Assembly (NCBI GenBank): GCA_039714575.1
Contig: JBDLJE010000007.1
Span: 1 to 49,047, forward strand
DNA: 49,047 bases
Direction of reading: 5' to 3'
Source: Sulfonitrofixus sp039714575
Lineage (GTDB): Bacteria; Campylobacterota; Campylobacteria; Campylobacterales; Sulfurimonadaceae
This document shows, piece by piece, positions 17,112 to 25,767 of the stretch. The notes below the pieces were generated by a model. It was not told the origin of the DNA, searched no databases, and saw only the letters and a list, made by a program, of their open reading frames with translations. The number at the start of each line of letters is the position of its first letter. Within the stretch, counting starts at the first letter, position 1. A program made the position numbers and the translations under genes.

Positions 17112-18455
17112 ATGAACGCTACTATTACTGCTATTGCCACAGCCTATGGAGTTGGCTCTATTGCCATTATCCGTTTGAGCGGTGACAATGCACTCTCTAT
17201 TGCCAAGACACTGACGAAACGAGACTCTTTTACTATTCGTTATGCCCACTTGACAACGCTCTATAATGCCAATGATGAATTGATCGATGAGGCTGTCTCT
17301 ATCTATTTTGAAGGGCCTAAAAGTTTTACGGGAGAAGATGTTGTTGAGTTCCAGTGCCATGGCGGGGTTGTGGTGGCGCAGGAGATCCTGCAGGCGACAT
17401 TAGATGCCGGTGCAAGACTGGCTGAGCCGGGTGAGTACTCTAAACGTGCCTTTATGAATGGGCGTATCGACTTGACGGAAGCAGAGGCGATTGCGCAGCT
17501 TATCGAAGCAAAAAGTGAAGACGCAGCCAAGATCCTGGCGAAGCAGATGAAGGGTTCATTGCGCGAGTATGTTGAAGAGGTGCGAGACCAGCTTCTGCAT
17601 GCTCTGGCTTACTCTGAAGTGACCATCGATTATGCTGAAGAGGATCTTCCTCAGGACCTTATAGAGCAGATCCAGGCACGTTTGAGTGACATCTCTGTCA
17701 ACCTGAAACGAACACTTCAGGCAAGTGAGAGCCGTCAAGGGTTGATGCAGGGCTTTAAGGTCTCATTGATCGGTAAGCCCAATGTCGGGAAAAGTTCACT
17801 TCTAAACGCTCTGCTGAACTATAACCGTGCGATCGTCAGTGAGATCGCCGGTACTACGCGTGACACGATTGAAGAGCAGGTGAAGATAGGTTCACACATG
17901 ATCCGTATTGTCGATACGGCGGGTATTCGCGAAGCGGGTGATGAGATAGAGCGTATCGGGATCGAACGCTCTATTGAAGCGGTAGAAGAGAGTGATATTG
18001 TTATTGCTATCTTTGACGGAAGTCGAGTGCTTGATGAGGAAGACAGAAAGATTATTGAACTGATGAATGCACACAAGGGTGACAGAGAGTTTATCTGTGT
18101 GGTCAACAAGCAGGATCTTGAACAGAAGTTAGACAGAACTGTTTTTAAAGAGTTCTCACCAATGGATATCAGTGCAAAAGAGAATGATACACGGTTGATA
18201 GAGAGTCTTAAAACGATTATGGACAGACAGAATGTCTCAGATGAGGTCATGTTGATATCGTCTCGTCAGATCGAAGCGGTTAAAAACACCCTGACTGAGA
18301 TCGGTGAAGCGATCGAACCGCTTGGCGACCAGGACCTTGAGATATTCTCTTTTCATATGAACCGGGCTATTCATACGATGGCTTCGATCACCAGACCTTT
18401 TGACAATGAAGAGATGTTGGACAAGATGTTCGGCTCGTTCTGTTTAGGAAAATAA
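17112..18455 (+). CDS. mnmE: tRNA modification GTPase MnmE (TrmE)
   Basis: The 447-aa protein has the full MnmE layout: the N-terminal tetrahydrofolate-binding domain, a helical domain, and an inserted G domain with P-loop GKPNVGKSS at 221-229, switch II DTAGIREAGD and NKQD. It ends in CLGK, the C(I/L)GK motif that carries the catalytic Cys. With MnmG it makes the cmnm5 modification at the wobble uridine of several tRNAs. The ribosome binding site is TTGGAAC. A repeat copy and hairpin separate it from jag, so it may be transcribed on its own. Confidence 0.97.
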   Translation: MNATITAIATAYGVGSIAIIRLSGDNALSIAKTLTKRDSFTIRYAHLTTLYNANDELIDEAVSIYFEGPKSFTGEDVVEFQCHGGVVVAQEILQATLDAGARLAEPGEYSKRAFMNGRIDLTEAEAIAQLIEAKSEDAAKILAKQMKGSLREYVEEVRDQLLHALAYSEVTIDYAEEDLPQDLIEQIQARLSDISVNLKRTLQASESRQGLMQGFKVSLIGKPNVGKSSLLNALLNYNRAIVSEIAGTTRDTIEEQVKIGSHMIRIVDTAGIREAGDEIERIGIERSIEAVEESDIVIAIFDGSRVLDEEDRKIIELMNAHKGDREFICVVNKQDLEQKLDRTVFKEFSPMDISAKENDTRLIESLKTIMDRQNVSDEVMLISSRQIEAVKNTLTEIGEAIEPLGDQDLEIFSFHMNRAIHTMASITRPFDNEEMLDKMFGSFCLGK

Positions 18456-18456
18456 G

Positions 18457-18855
18457 TTGAAGGTCATAGCAATTGATTTAGGTCTGAAACGTATAGGCCT
18501 CGCCTACAGTGGCGGGCAGGGAATAGTTACACCTCTTGAAGCCGTTGAACGTAAAAACCGTAATCAGGCTTCTGCGGCTGTTAAAAAAGTGATCGCTGAG
18601 TGGGAAGCTGATGCGGTTGTTGTCGGTATCCCGATGGGAGGCAGCTCTGAAGAGGAGATGCGCCGACGTGTCGCCCACTTTATGAACCTGGTCGATTTTG
18701 ATGGGCCTGTACATCATCAAGATGAGGCGGGCAGCTCTATAGAGGCTGAGGATATGATAAAGGGTAAGGTAAAGTATAAACGAGACGGTCGTGTGGACTC
18801 GATAGCCGCTAAGATTATTTTAGAGAGATGGCTGAGAGCCAACCCTGAAAAGTAG
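18457..18855 (+). CDS. ruvX: RuvX/YqgF family 16S rRNA pre-processing nuclease
   Basis: The 132-aa protein has the RNase H-like fold of YqgF: IDLGLKRIGLAYSG with Asp7, VVGIPMGGSSEE, DEAGSS and the C-terminal GRVDSIAAKIILERWL with the last acidic residue. It was described as a Holliday junction resolvase-like protein and acts in 16S rRNA 5' maturation in E. coli. TTG start, one base after the mnmE stop, so the two are coupled. Confidence 0.92.
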   Translation: MKVIAIDLGLKRIGLAYSGGQGIVTPLEAVERKNRNQASAAVKKVIAEWEADAVVVGIPMGGSSEEEMRRRVAHFMNLVDFDGPVHHQDEAGSSIEAEDMIKGKVKYKRDGRVDSIAAKIILERWLRANPEK

Positions 18856-18859
18856 GGTT
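18841..18859. terminator. hairpin between convergent ruvX and the next gene
   Basis: AACCCT (18841-18846) pairs with AGGGTT (18854-18859) at the end of ruvX, just before the convergent gene. No strong T-tract follows on either strand, so termination is only suggested. Confidence 0.35.
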
Positions 18860-18866
18860 AGAAAGA

Positions 18867-19517
18867 TTAAAGTGCCTTGAAGAACTTGGCAGCTTCTTCT
18901 TCATCATCCGTTAGGTTATCCGCAGCAAAGTCTGGGTCGTTGGCAAGTTTCTCTTTGACAAGAGCCTGACAGAAGTCAAAGTGGACTTTTTTAGCCTCTT
19001 CGATATCGTGGATCATACCAAGACCGCTAAACTGGTAAGGTTCCTCTTGTTCTACACAAAGAATGATCCCTTCGACCTTACTTTCAAGCTCATCGACCAT
19101 ATCACGGTAATCGATGTTAAACTCATCACCGTGCCAACCTATGTTCTCCATCTCTTTGGTAGCAAACTCTGCAATACCGTCTGCTGTTGTGTCATCATAC
19201 TCTGAGTTCGGTGTATTGATGGCTATAAGTTCTTGCCAGTTACCGCCGGCTTTGATGAGAACACGCCCCTCATCTTCGACTACTTTATAATTACTGCCCA
19301 GTATCTGTGCAATAGTCTGTGGTTTTGGGATAGCCAGTGCAGACGCTTTCGGTGCCTCAGCTGTTCCTTTGAACACTAGAACCTCGCTTTTAGCATATGG
19401 AGGTGTAAGAACATAACCTTGATGGTTGATAGCAAACTCTTGATTCGTATTGATCGCTTTATGAAGGTCATCTCTGGCAATGACGATGATCTCTTTAAGC
19501 AGGTTAAACTTTTTCAT
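18867..19517 (-). CDS. conserved hypothetical protein, soluble, acidic
   Basis: A 216-aa cytoplasmic-looking protein from the ATG at 19517 (MKKFNLLKEI); longer in-frame starts to 19601 exist but GGATC is spaced for this one. It has no signal peptide or membrane segment, an acidic composition and an acidic C-terminus (NLTDDEEEAAKFFKAL). I recognise no domain. It is divergent from ilvC and convergent with ruvX, and is likely its own transcription unit. Confidence 0.7.
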   Translation of the reverse strand: MKKFNLLKEIIVIARDDLHKAINTNQEFAINHQGYVLTPPYAKSEVLVFKGTAEAPKASALAIPKPQTIAQILGSNYKVVEDEGRVLIKAGGNWQELIAINTPNSEYDDTTADGIAEFATKEMENIGWHGDEFNIDYRDMVDELESKVEGIILCVEQEEPYQFSGLGMIHDIEEAKKVHFDFCQALVKEKLANDPDFAADNLTDDEEEAAKFFKAL

Positions 19518-19628
19518 ATTATGATCCAAATTATTTGATTGCCTGAATTTTATCATGCTTAAATTAAAAGTGTTACTTAAGTTATGCAAACTAAGCTCCA
19601 TATAAACTAATCTTTCAATTACTTAGGG

Positions 19629-19663
19629 TATAATCCGCGAAATTTTCACCTCGAAATAGAGGT
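19629..19663 (+). promoter_or_regulatory. ilvC promoter (-10) and short leader hairpin
   Basis: TATAAT lies at 19629-19634, preceded by GGG rather than a clear extended element. The leader holds a small hairpin ACCTC (19648-19652)/GAGGT (19659-19663). No leader peptide rich in branched-chain amino acids is seen. Confidence 0.5.
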
Positions 19664-19682
19664 ATACAAGAAGGACAATTCT

Positions 19683-20705
19683 ATGGCATTAGATGTTTAC
19701 TATGACAAAGACTGTAATATCGACCTGATCAAAAGCAAAAAAGTTGCAATGATAGGTTTCGGTTCTCAAGGACACGCACACGCAGAAAACCTACGTGATT
19801 CTGGTGTAGAAGTTATTGTTGGTCTTCGTAAAGACGGTTCTAGCTGGGCAAAAGCTGAAGCTAAAAACTTTAAAGTTATGACAGTTGCAGACGCTTCTGC
19901 AGCTGCTGATGTTATTATGATCCTTCTTCCGGATGAGAACCAGGCTGAGATCTACAACAATGAGATCGCTCCAAACCTGAAAGATGGTGACACTATCGCT
20001 TTCGGTCACGGTTTCAACATCCACTACGGTCGTATTACTCCTGCTGCAGGTATCAATGTTACGATGATCGCGCCTAAGGCACCAGGTCATACTGTACGTT
20101 CTGAGTTTGTTCGCGGCGGCGGTATCCCTGACCTTATCGCTATCGGCAACAATCCTTCTGGTACAACGAAAGAGCTTGCTCTCTCTTACGCTTCTGCTAT
20201 CGGTGGCGGACGTACTGCGATCATCCAGACAACATTCAAAGATGAGACTGAGACTGACCTGTTTGGTGAGCAAGCAGTACTTTGTGGCGGTACAGCTGCA
20301 CTGGTACAAGCTGGTTTCGAAACACTTACTGAAGCGGGTTACGCTCCGGAACTTGCATACTTCGAATGCCTTCATGAGCTAAAGCTTATTGTTGACCTTA
20401 TGTTCGAGGGCGGTATCGCTGATATGCGTTACTCTATCTCTAACACGGCTGAGTATGGTGACTATGTTTCTGGTAAACGTGTTATCAATGCTGAGTCTAA
20501 GCAGGCGATGCGTGACATCCTTACTGAGATCCAGGACGGACGTTTTGCAAAAGACTTCATCCTTGAAGGTCAAGCGGGATACCCACGTATGAACGCTGAG
20601 CGTAACAATGACCAAGAGCTTCTTATCACTAAGACTGGTAACAGTCTTCGTGAGATGATGCCATGGATCTCTGCTAATAAGATCGTCGACACTTCTAAAA
20701 ACTAA
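19683..20705 (+). CDS. ilvC: ketol-acid reductoisomerase
   Basis: The 340-aa class I enzyme converts acetolactate or acetohydroxybutyrate to the dihydroxy acids of valine, leucine and isoleucine synthesis. It has the NADPH-binding GFGSQGHAHAENLRDSG near residue 24, the metal-binding domain with DLFGEQ, and the family motif APKAPGHTVRSEF. Length matches class I. The ribosome binding site AAGAAGGA lies 8 bp before the ATG. Other ilv genes are not in the window. Confidence 0.98.
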   Translation: MALDVYYDKDCNIDLIKSKKVAMIGFGSQGHAHAENLRDSGVEVIVGLRKDGSSWAKAEAKNFKVMTVADASAAADVIMILLPDENQAEIYNNEIAPNLKDGDTIAFGHGFNIHYGRITPAAGINVTMIAPKAPGHTVRSEFVRGGGIPDLIAIGNNPSGTTKELALSYASAIGGGRTAIIQTTFKDETETDLFGEQAVLCGGTAALVQAGFETLTEAGYAPELAYFECLHELKLIVDLMFEGGIADMRYSISNTAEYGDYVSGKRVINAESKQAMRDILTEIQDGRFAKDFILEGQAGYPRMNAERNNDQELLITKTGNSLREMMPWISANKIVDTSKN

Positions 20706-20865
20706 ACCATCCATATAAAACTTTACTCATTTAAATATGCCCCCGGCATATTTAAACTGAGATATCGTCTCTGCGTTCGTCATGCCCACTAGGGCAATTC
20801 CTCACTTGTTCCTTGCAATTACACCACTCTTTTAGTTTTTACCAAACAATTAAACCATCCATATA
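20703..20865. repeat. 15-bp direct repeats flanking a palindrome after ilvC
   Basis: The 15-mer TAAACCATCCATATA occurs at 20703-20717, including the ilvC stop codon, and again exactly at 20851-20865. Between them lies the perfect 12-bp inverted repeat TTTAAATATGCC (20730-20741)/GGCATATTTAAA (20745-20756) with a CCC loop, and a smaller GCCC-ACTA-GGGC hairpin near 20784. The layout could be a small inserted element or a duplication of the gene end. Confidence 0.6.
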
Positions 20866-20940
20866 TTACTGCTATCACTTTGAGGAGACAGAAAATAGAT
20901 TGATCTTTGTTGGTTTTAGAAGGTGAAGAGAAAAGGCAGT

Positions 20941-21474
20941 TTACTCGCCGCTATGAAAATGTTCTTTCTCTTTTCTAAGTTTTTCATTGTGGACAGAGCG
21001 CCACCAGAGGTAACGTATGGTGTAGTAGCCGCTTACGGACACGACGGTTGCGGTGAAGAGGGCGCCGATGTACATCGGGACGATGATCTCCATCAGTTTG
21101 TCTAGAAAAGCAGCAGAGAACCAGTTCATGGTAAAAAGTTCGATCACAAAGTCCAAGTCCTGAGTGATCGGAGTGAGGGTGATGATGTCGCCAATGAGGA
21201 GTTCACTATAGAAGATAAAGGGCATGGTAACTGGGTTGGTGATCCAGACAAGGCTCACACCAAGCGGCACGTTAAAACGCATAAACGGCATCATAAAGAT
21301 GACCGCTGCCATCTGCAAAGGCATAGGGATCAAAGCGAAAAAAAGCCCAATCAATACTGCTTTGGAGACGGAGTTACGGTTGACACTGAAGTACTCTCTG
21401 GGAATATGATACTTTGCGAGGAAGGCATCAAGTTTACCGCTGGAGCTGCGCTTTTTAAAAACTTTTCTAATCAT
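20941..21474 (-). CDS. DUF2062 family membrane protein
   Basis: A 177-aa protein with the DUF2062 pattern: a basic N-terminus, a paired hydrophobic stretch (about 38-75) with ALIPMPLQMAAV and NVPLGVSLVWITNPVTMPFIFY, and a further membrane segment near 130-155. The family is widespread in proteobacteria and lies in the inner membrane; no function is established. The C-terminus is short and charged. It stands alone, convergent with ilvC. Confidence 0.85.
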   Translation of the reverse strand: MIRKVFKKRSSSGKLDAFLAKYHIPREYFSVNRNSVSKAVLIGLFFALIPMPLQMAAVIFMMPFMRFNVPLGVSLVWITNPVTMPFIFYSELLIGDIITLTPITQDLDFVIELFTMNWFSAAFLDKLMEIIVPMYIGALFTATVVSVSGYYTIRYLWWRSVHNEKLRKEKEHFHSGE

Positions 21475-21623
21475 AAGGTTAATTATACTTATCTTTCATC
21501 AAACTTATCTAACATTTTGATGAAATTTGTAACAAGATAGTAATACGAGGCAATATGTCATATTAATCCACATCTAACACTAGGTTGTCTAAAATAAACT
21601 ATCAATAATTGGTGGGGCGCTAA

Positions 21624-22613
21624 ATGGCAGCTAGAAAAACGACTTCTAAAAAACCGGCGAAAAAAACAAGAACAAAGAAACGGTTTAACCTGGAAAGATT
21701 TCTACACTATTTTTATTGGGTTTTGGCAATAGTCTCTGTTCTTGCAGCCGCTGGTGTTGTCGGTTTTTATGCCGGATACAACCAGGCAAAAGAAGAGAGT
21801 GCCTGTGTTATTGACAAACAGAGCAAACAGATAGAAAAACAGGTTAAAAAGACCCGGCACCTTCAACAGAAGATCAAGCAATTTTCAAACAAAACAGCGA
21901 AGCACGAGTACGGAAACAGTGCTAAACCGCCGAATCATATTGAAAAAAAGATAGAGAAGGTCAAAGGTAAAAAAGGGAAGCTGGCCATTATCTTTGATGA
22001 TGTTGCATTCTCCGGTGACGTCAGACGTATAAATGCCTTGGACATACCGGTCACAATGTCGTTTTTACCGCCAACCGAGCGTCATCCCAACTCTGCAAAA
22101 TTAGCGGTAAAAGAGCCGTACTACATGGTGCACCTGCCGATGGAGGCGATGAACTTCAACTCGCCTGAGAAGTCGACACTTTTGACAAGTGACACCAAAG
22201 AGAAGATCGTGGAGCGTATTCAGAAGATAAAAAAGCAGTTTCCTAAAGTACAATATATTAATAACCATACAGGCAGCAAGTTCACTTCGGATGCAGAGGC
22301 GATGAACAAACTCATGTTTGCGCTGCGTCTTGAGAATATCGGTTTTATCGACTCCCGTACGACGGCTGAAAGCAAGGCTGAGAAAGTGATGAAACGTTAC
22401 AAGATGCCGTATCAGACACGTGACATCTTTTTAGATCATGATGATGATGTTGAGTCGATCAAGAAACAGATCAAAAAAGCGATCCGTATCGCTAACAAAT
22501 ATGGCACGTGTATTGCTCTGTGTCATCCGCACAAAGCAACGCTACAGGCGCTTAAAGAGTCAACACAGCTGTTTGATGCTGTTGAACTAGTTCGCATAGA
22601 CAACTTGAGATAA
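21624..22613 (+). CDS. divergent polysaccharide deacetylase family protein
   Basis: A 329-aa protein with a basic N-terminus, one membrane anchor (about 32-54), a coiled linker (about 60-90) and a periplasmic domain of the divergent polysaccharide deacetylase group (YibQ-like). Motifs in order: IIFDD, VTMSFLPP, VHLPMEA, NNHTGSKFT, DSRTT, FLDHDDD and LCHPH. The Asp and His residues are in the positions of a metal-dependent deacetylase fold. Its substrate is unknown. A strong GGTGGGG lies before the ATG. dprA follows after 2 bp. Confidence 0.85.
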   Translation: MAARKTTSKKPAKKTRTKKRFNLERFLHYFYWVLAIVSVLAAAGVVGFYAGYNQAKEESACVIDKQSKQIEKQVKKTRHLQQKIKQFSNKTAKHEYGNSAKPPNHIEKKIEKVKGKKGKLAIIFDDVAFSGDVRRINALDIPVTMSFLPPTERHPNSAKLAVKEPYYMVHLPMEAMNFNSPEKSTLLTSDTKEKIVERIQKIKKQFPKVQYINNHTGSKFTSDAEAMNKLMFALRLENIGFIDSRTTAESKAEKVMKRYKMPYQTRDIFLDHDDDVESIKKQIKKAIRIANKYGTCIALCHPHKATLQALKESTQLFDAVELVRIDNLR

Positions 22614-22615
22614 CA

Positions 22616-23389
22616 ATGGAACAGACTCTTTCTCGAGAGAACTTTCAGCACTTTTCAGAGATGAAAAAAGAGCCGAAAGAGATCTTTTTTCGTGGTAATG
22701 AAGAGCTGCTGAGCAGGCCGAAAGTAAGTATAGTGGGAACACGAAAACCGACCCAGTATACTAAACAGATGACGGCAGACCTGGCGCATAGACTTGCCAA
22801 TGTAGGTGTTGCCATTGTCAGCGGCGGTGCCATGGGTGTGGATGGTCAAGCGCATTTTGGTGCCGGGTATGCCAACACCATCGCCGTTATGCCGTGCGGT
22901 CTCGACATAAGGTACCCGATGACGAACCGCGACCTTTTTGAACAGATTGAAAAGGAAGGTCTGCTTCTCAGTATGTATGAAGAGGGTACCTTGGCGGCTA
23001 ACTGGACGTTTGTCACACGCAATGAGATGGTCGTAGCTCTAGGCGACGTCTTGATCGTCTCGGAGGCACTGCGTAACAGCGGTTCGATGCGAAGTGTGGA
23101 GTATGCTCAAAAGATGGGTAAAAAGATCTATACCTTTCCACATCGAAGCGGTGAAAGCGATGGTACTATGGACCTTGTTAAAGCGGGTGAAGCCGAGATC
23201 ATTTATGACATAGATGCCTTTGTTTCCCAGTATGGTCAGAGTAAAGCGATCGAAGACGATGAGTTTTTGAAGTTCTGCCAGAGAGTACCGAGTTATGAAG
23301 AGGCGCTGAAACTTTTTGGCGAACAGGTCTCTGTTTATGAATTAGAGGGAAAGATCATAGTAAAAGATGGACGTATCGGACTAAGCTAG
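22616..23389 (+). CDS. dprA: DNA processing protein DprA
   Basis: The 257-aa protein is a compact DprA that keeps the Rossmann core: VSIVGTRKPTQYT, VSGGAMGVDGQAH, VMPCGLDIRYP and FVTRNEMVVALGD, with the last part forming the DNA-binding pocket. DprA loads RecA onto incoming single-stranded DNA in natural transformation. It lacks the C-terminal winged helix found in longer DprA proteins, like the Helicobacter form. It is coupled to the deacetylase gene upstream. Confidence 0.95.
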   Translation: MEQTLSRENFQHFSEMKKEPKEIFFRGNEELLSRPKVSIVGTRKPTQYTKQMTADLAHRLANVGVAIVSGGAMGVDGQAHFGAGYANTIAVMPCGLDIRYPMTNRDLFEQIEKEGLLLSMYEEGTLAANWTFVTRNEMVVALGDVLIVSEALRNSGSMRSVEYAQKMGKKIYTFPHRSGESDGTMDLVKAGEAEIIYDIDAFVSQYGQSKAIEDDEFLKFCQRVPSYEEALKLFGEQVSVYELEGKIIVKDGRIGLS

Positions 23390-23394
23390 AGACT

Positions 23395-24423
23395 TTAGAG
23401 TATGAGCATGGCATCGCCATACGAGTAGAAACGGTACTTCTCTTTGATCGCTTCGCGGTAGAGTTCATGGGTCTTTTCTACACCGACAAAAGAGGCCACG
23501 AGCATAAGCAGAGTTGACTGCGGCAGGTGGAAGTTCGTTAATAGATGGTCGACACGCAAAGGCTTGTTCCCCGGGTGTAAAAAGAGGTTGGCCTCACCTG
23601 AAAGCTGCTCCGGGTGTCGGGCATGGAACTCTATGGTACGTGTGGATGTCGTACCTACACAGAGCAGTGGTATATCACTGTCAAAAAGCATTTTTGCCTT
23701 CTCAGAGATGTTGTAGTACTCCGAGTGCATAGGATGGTCGGTGATGATCTCGCTGTCAACGGGCTTGAACGTACCGGCTCCAACATGGAGTGTCACCGAA
23801 GCGTGAGGGTGCTTGTCACAAATGGCATCGAACTGCTCTGTTGTAAAGTGAAGTGAAGCAGTCGGTGCAGCAACCGCACCCTCATACTTGGCAAAGACAC
23901 TTTGATAGTCATCTTCATCAATCTTCTCATCTTCACGCTGCATATATGGCGGTAGCGGGATATGGCCTTGTCTGTCGATGATAGGCAAGATCTCTTCGAA
24001 CCGCAGCTGCGTATTATCTTGGTAAAAAGTGACATCCCGGCTGCCGTCATCATGCAGGGCAGTGACCTTAGCGTTAAAACCATTTTCAAAATAGATAACA
24101 GTATCGACTTTGACTTTGCCGCGGACATAGGCGTTGACACAGTAAGCATCTATGGGGCGGTTGATCAGCAGCTCTAGCTTGCCGCCGCTCTCTTTATGGC
24201 CGTATAGTCGTGCTTTGATCACTTTGGTGTCGTTGAAGATGATGCCGCACTCTTTGGGTAGAAAAGAGTCCAGCTTGTCAAAACGGGAATGGGTGATGCT
24301 GTCAGAGGCACGGTCGTACACCAAGAGCCGTGCATGGTCTCTTGGTTCAACCGGATGTGTAGCGATCAGTTCCGGTGGAAGTGTGAAGTCGTAGCTACTT
24401 GTCTTTAGCGGATCTGGCTGCAT
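23395..24423 (-). CDS. queA: S-adenosylmethionine:tRNA ribosyltransferase-isomerase
   Basis: The protein of about 342 aa makes epoxyqueuosine in tRNA from preQ1 by transferring the ribosyl part of SAM. Family segments are clear: YDFTLPPELIATHPVEPRD, IFNDTKVIKARL, YQSVFAKYEGAVAAPTASLHF, LHVGAGTFKPV and TNFHLPQSTLLMLV. I placed the start at the ATG at 24423 (MQPDPLKTSSYDF); ATGs at 24429 and 24447 are possible. All overlap the tatC 3' end, so the genes are coupled. Confidence 0.96.
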   Translation of the reverse strand: MQPDPLKTSSYDFTLPPELIATHPVEPRDHARLLVYDRASDSITHSRFDKLDSFLPKECGIIFNDTKVIKARLYGHKESGGKLELLINRPIDAYCVNAYVRGKVKVDTVIYFENGFNAKVTALHDDGSRDVTFYQDNTQLRFEEILPIIDRQGHIPLPPYMQREDEKIDEDDYQSVFAKYEGAVAAPTASLHFTTEQFDAICDKHPHASVTLHVGAGTFKPVDSEIITDHPMHSEYYNISEKAKMLFDSDIPLLCVGTTSTRTIEFHARHPEQLSGEANLFLHPGNKPLRVDHLLTNFHLPQSTLLMLVASFVGVEKTHELYREAIKEKYRFYSYGDAMLIL

Positions 24424-25237
24424 CGTCATCTTCAATGCCGAGAGCATCTTTTAAAATGGCAACACCATCTTCAGCACTCTCTATATCATCTGTCTCGTCA
24501 TCATCAGCCGGGTTGACCATTTTAACGAGCAGGATAGAGACACCATAAAGGATGATAAGCGGTCCGGCCATTAGAAGCTGTGTCAGTACATCCGGCGGTG
24601 TAAGCAGTGCCGCAACAACAAAGATGATTATCACGGCATATTTGAAAAAACTTTTCATCTGTCTATCATCGACCAGTCCTAAAAGACCTAAGAAGTAGGC
24701 AAACACCGGAAGTTCAAAAGCAAGTCCGAAACCAAACATGATCTTGGTGAAAAAGCCGACATAATCTTCGATGTTGATTAGCGGTGTAAACTTGAAACTA
24801 CCAAAGGTGATCAGAAAGTCAAAACCAAAGGGTGTGACCACATAGTAGGCGAAGGAGACACCGACAGCGAACATGATCGTTCCGCCAAAGACAAAAGGGA
24901 GGATCATCTTCTTTTCATTGGCATATAGACCCGGTGCGATAAACATCCAGATCTGTGAAAGAATGACGGGTAGGGCAAGCATGAGTCCAGAGAAAAAAGC
25001 GACTTTAAGTGCCACAAAGAAGGCACCACCGACCTGGTTCGTTGTGACCATACCATTAGCAGCGTGCACTGACTTTTTACCGACTTCTATAAGCGCGTCA
25101 TTAAGGGGTGCGATCATCCACTCCAGTAAAAATTCATGGAAGTAGAACATAATAAAAAAAGCGATAACAATACTGATAGCAGAGATGCCTAAACGTTTTC
25201 GCAGCTCAAAGAGGTGGGGTTTCAGATCTTCAAACAT
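24395..25237 (-). CDS. tatC: Sec-independent protein translocase TatC
   Basis: The 280-aa protein has six predicted membrane segments and the family start MFEDLKPHLFELRKRLG, the conserved cytoplasmic N-terminus. A conserved segment ending in PGLYANEKK follows the second helix region, and FGLAFELPVF marks helix 4, with the conserved Glu. With TatB it binds twin-arginine signal peptides. The C-terminus is longer and acidic. Its ATG shares one base with the tatB stop. Confidence 0.97.
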   Translation of the reverse strand: MFEDLKPHLFELRKRLGISAISIVIAFFIMFYFHEFLLEWMIAPLNDALIEVGKKSVHAANGMVTTNQVGGAFFVALKVAFFSGLMLALPVILSQIWMFIAPGLYANEKKMILPFVFGGTIMFAVGVSFAYYVVTPFGFDFLITFGSFKFTPLINIEDYVGFFTKIMFGFGLAFELPVFAYFLGLLGLVDDRQMKSFFKYAVIIIFVVAALLTPPDVLTQLLMAGPLIILYGVSILLVKMVNPADDDETDDIESAEDGVAILKDALGIEDDDAARSAKDK

Positions 25238-25671
25238 TACGCATTCTCACTTGGTTTTGTATCTTTATCATCTGTCGTCTCGACATCCAACTTTTTAGAT
25301 TTTTTTGCAAAGGTGACCACTTCAGGTTTCTGTGGTGCTGCAGGTGCTGATGGTTCATCAGGTGCATCAGCATCAGCAGAGACCTCTTTTTTCATCTCTA
25401 ACATGTCGTCTTTAAGACCTTCAACACCCGTTAAGTCTCCCAAATCACTGGTTGCTTCGTTCAGTTGGCGTTTATAGCTGTTCGCCTCTTTTTTGATCTC
25501 ATCAAGGTGAAGCTCTTCTTCTATAGAACTTTTTGCCGAAGCGACAGTTGTCTTAACTGATTTGAAAAATTTTGCGATCTGTATCATGGTCTCAGGCAGT
25601 TTGTCCGGACCTAAAAAGAGGATAGCAATAACACCGATTATCAAGATCTCGGCAAAACCCATTCCAAACAT
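25237..25671 (-). CDS. tatB: Sec-independent protein translocase TatB
   Basis: The 144-aa protein begins MFGMGFAEILIIGVIAIL with the short N-terminal membrane helix and the FLGPDKLPE hinge of TatA/TatB proteins, then an amphipathic helix and a long charged tail rich in Ala, Pro and Asp. Its place directly before tatC supports TatB over TatA. A TATAAT at 25706-25701 (minus strand), inside the inverted repeat GCGAT-TAT-ATCGC, is a likely promoter. Confidence 0.93.
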   Translation of the reverse strand: MFGMGFAEILIIGVIAILFLGPDKLPETMIQIAKFFKSVKTTVASAKSSIEEELHLDEIKKEANSYKRQLNEATSDLGDLTGVEGLKDDMLEMKKEVSADADAPDEPSAPAAPQKPEVVTFAKKSKKLDVETTDDKDTKPSENA

Positions 25672-25767
25672 AATTGACCGCCTAAATAATTGTTTTTGCG
25701 ATTATATCGCTGAAATATTTAAAGGGGGGTGAAATGGCTTATAATACCTATAAATAGTGCTAAATAG

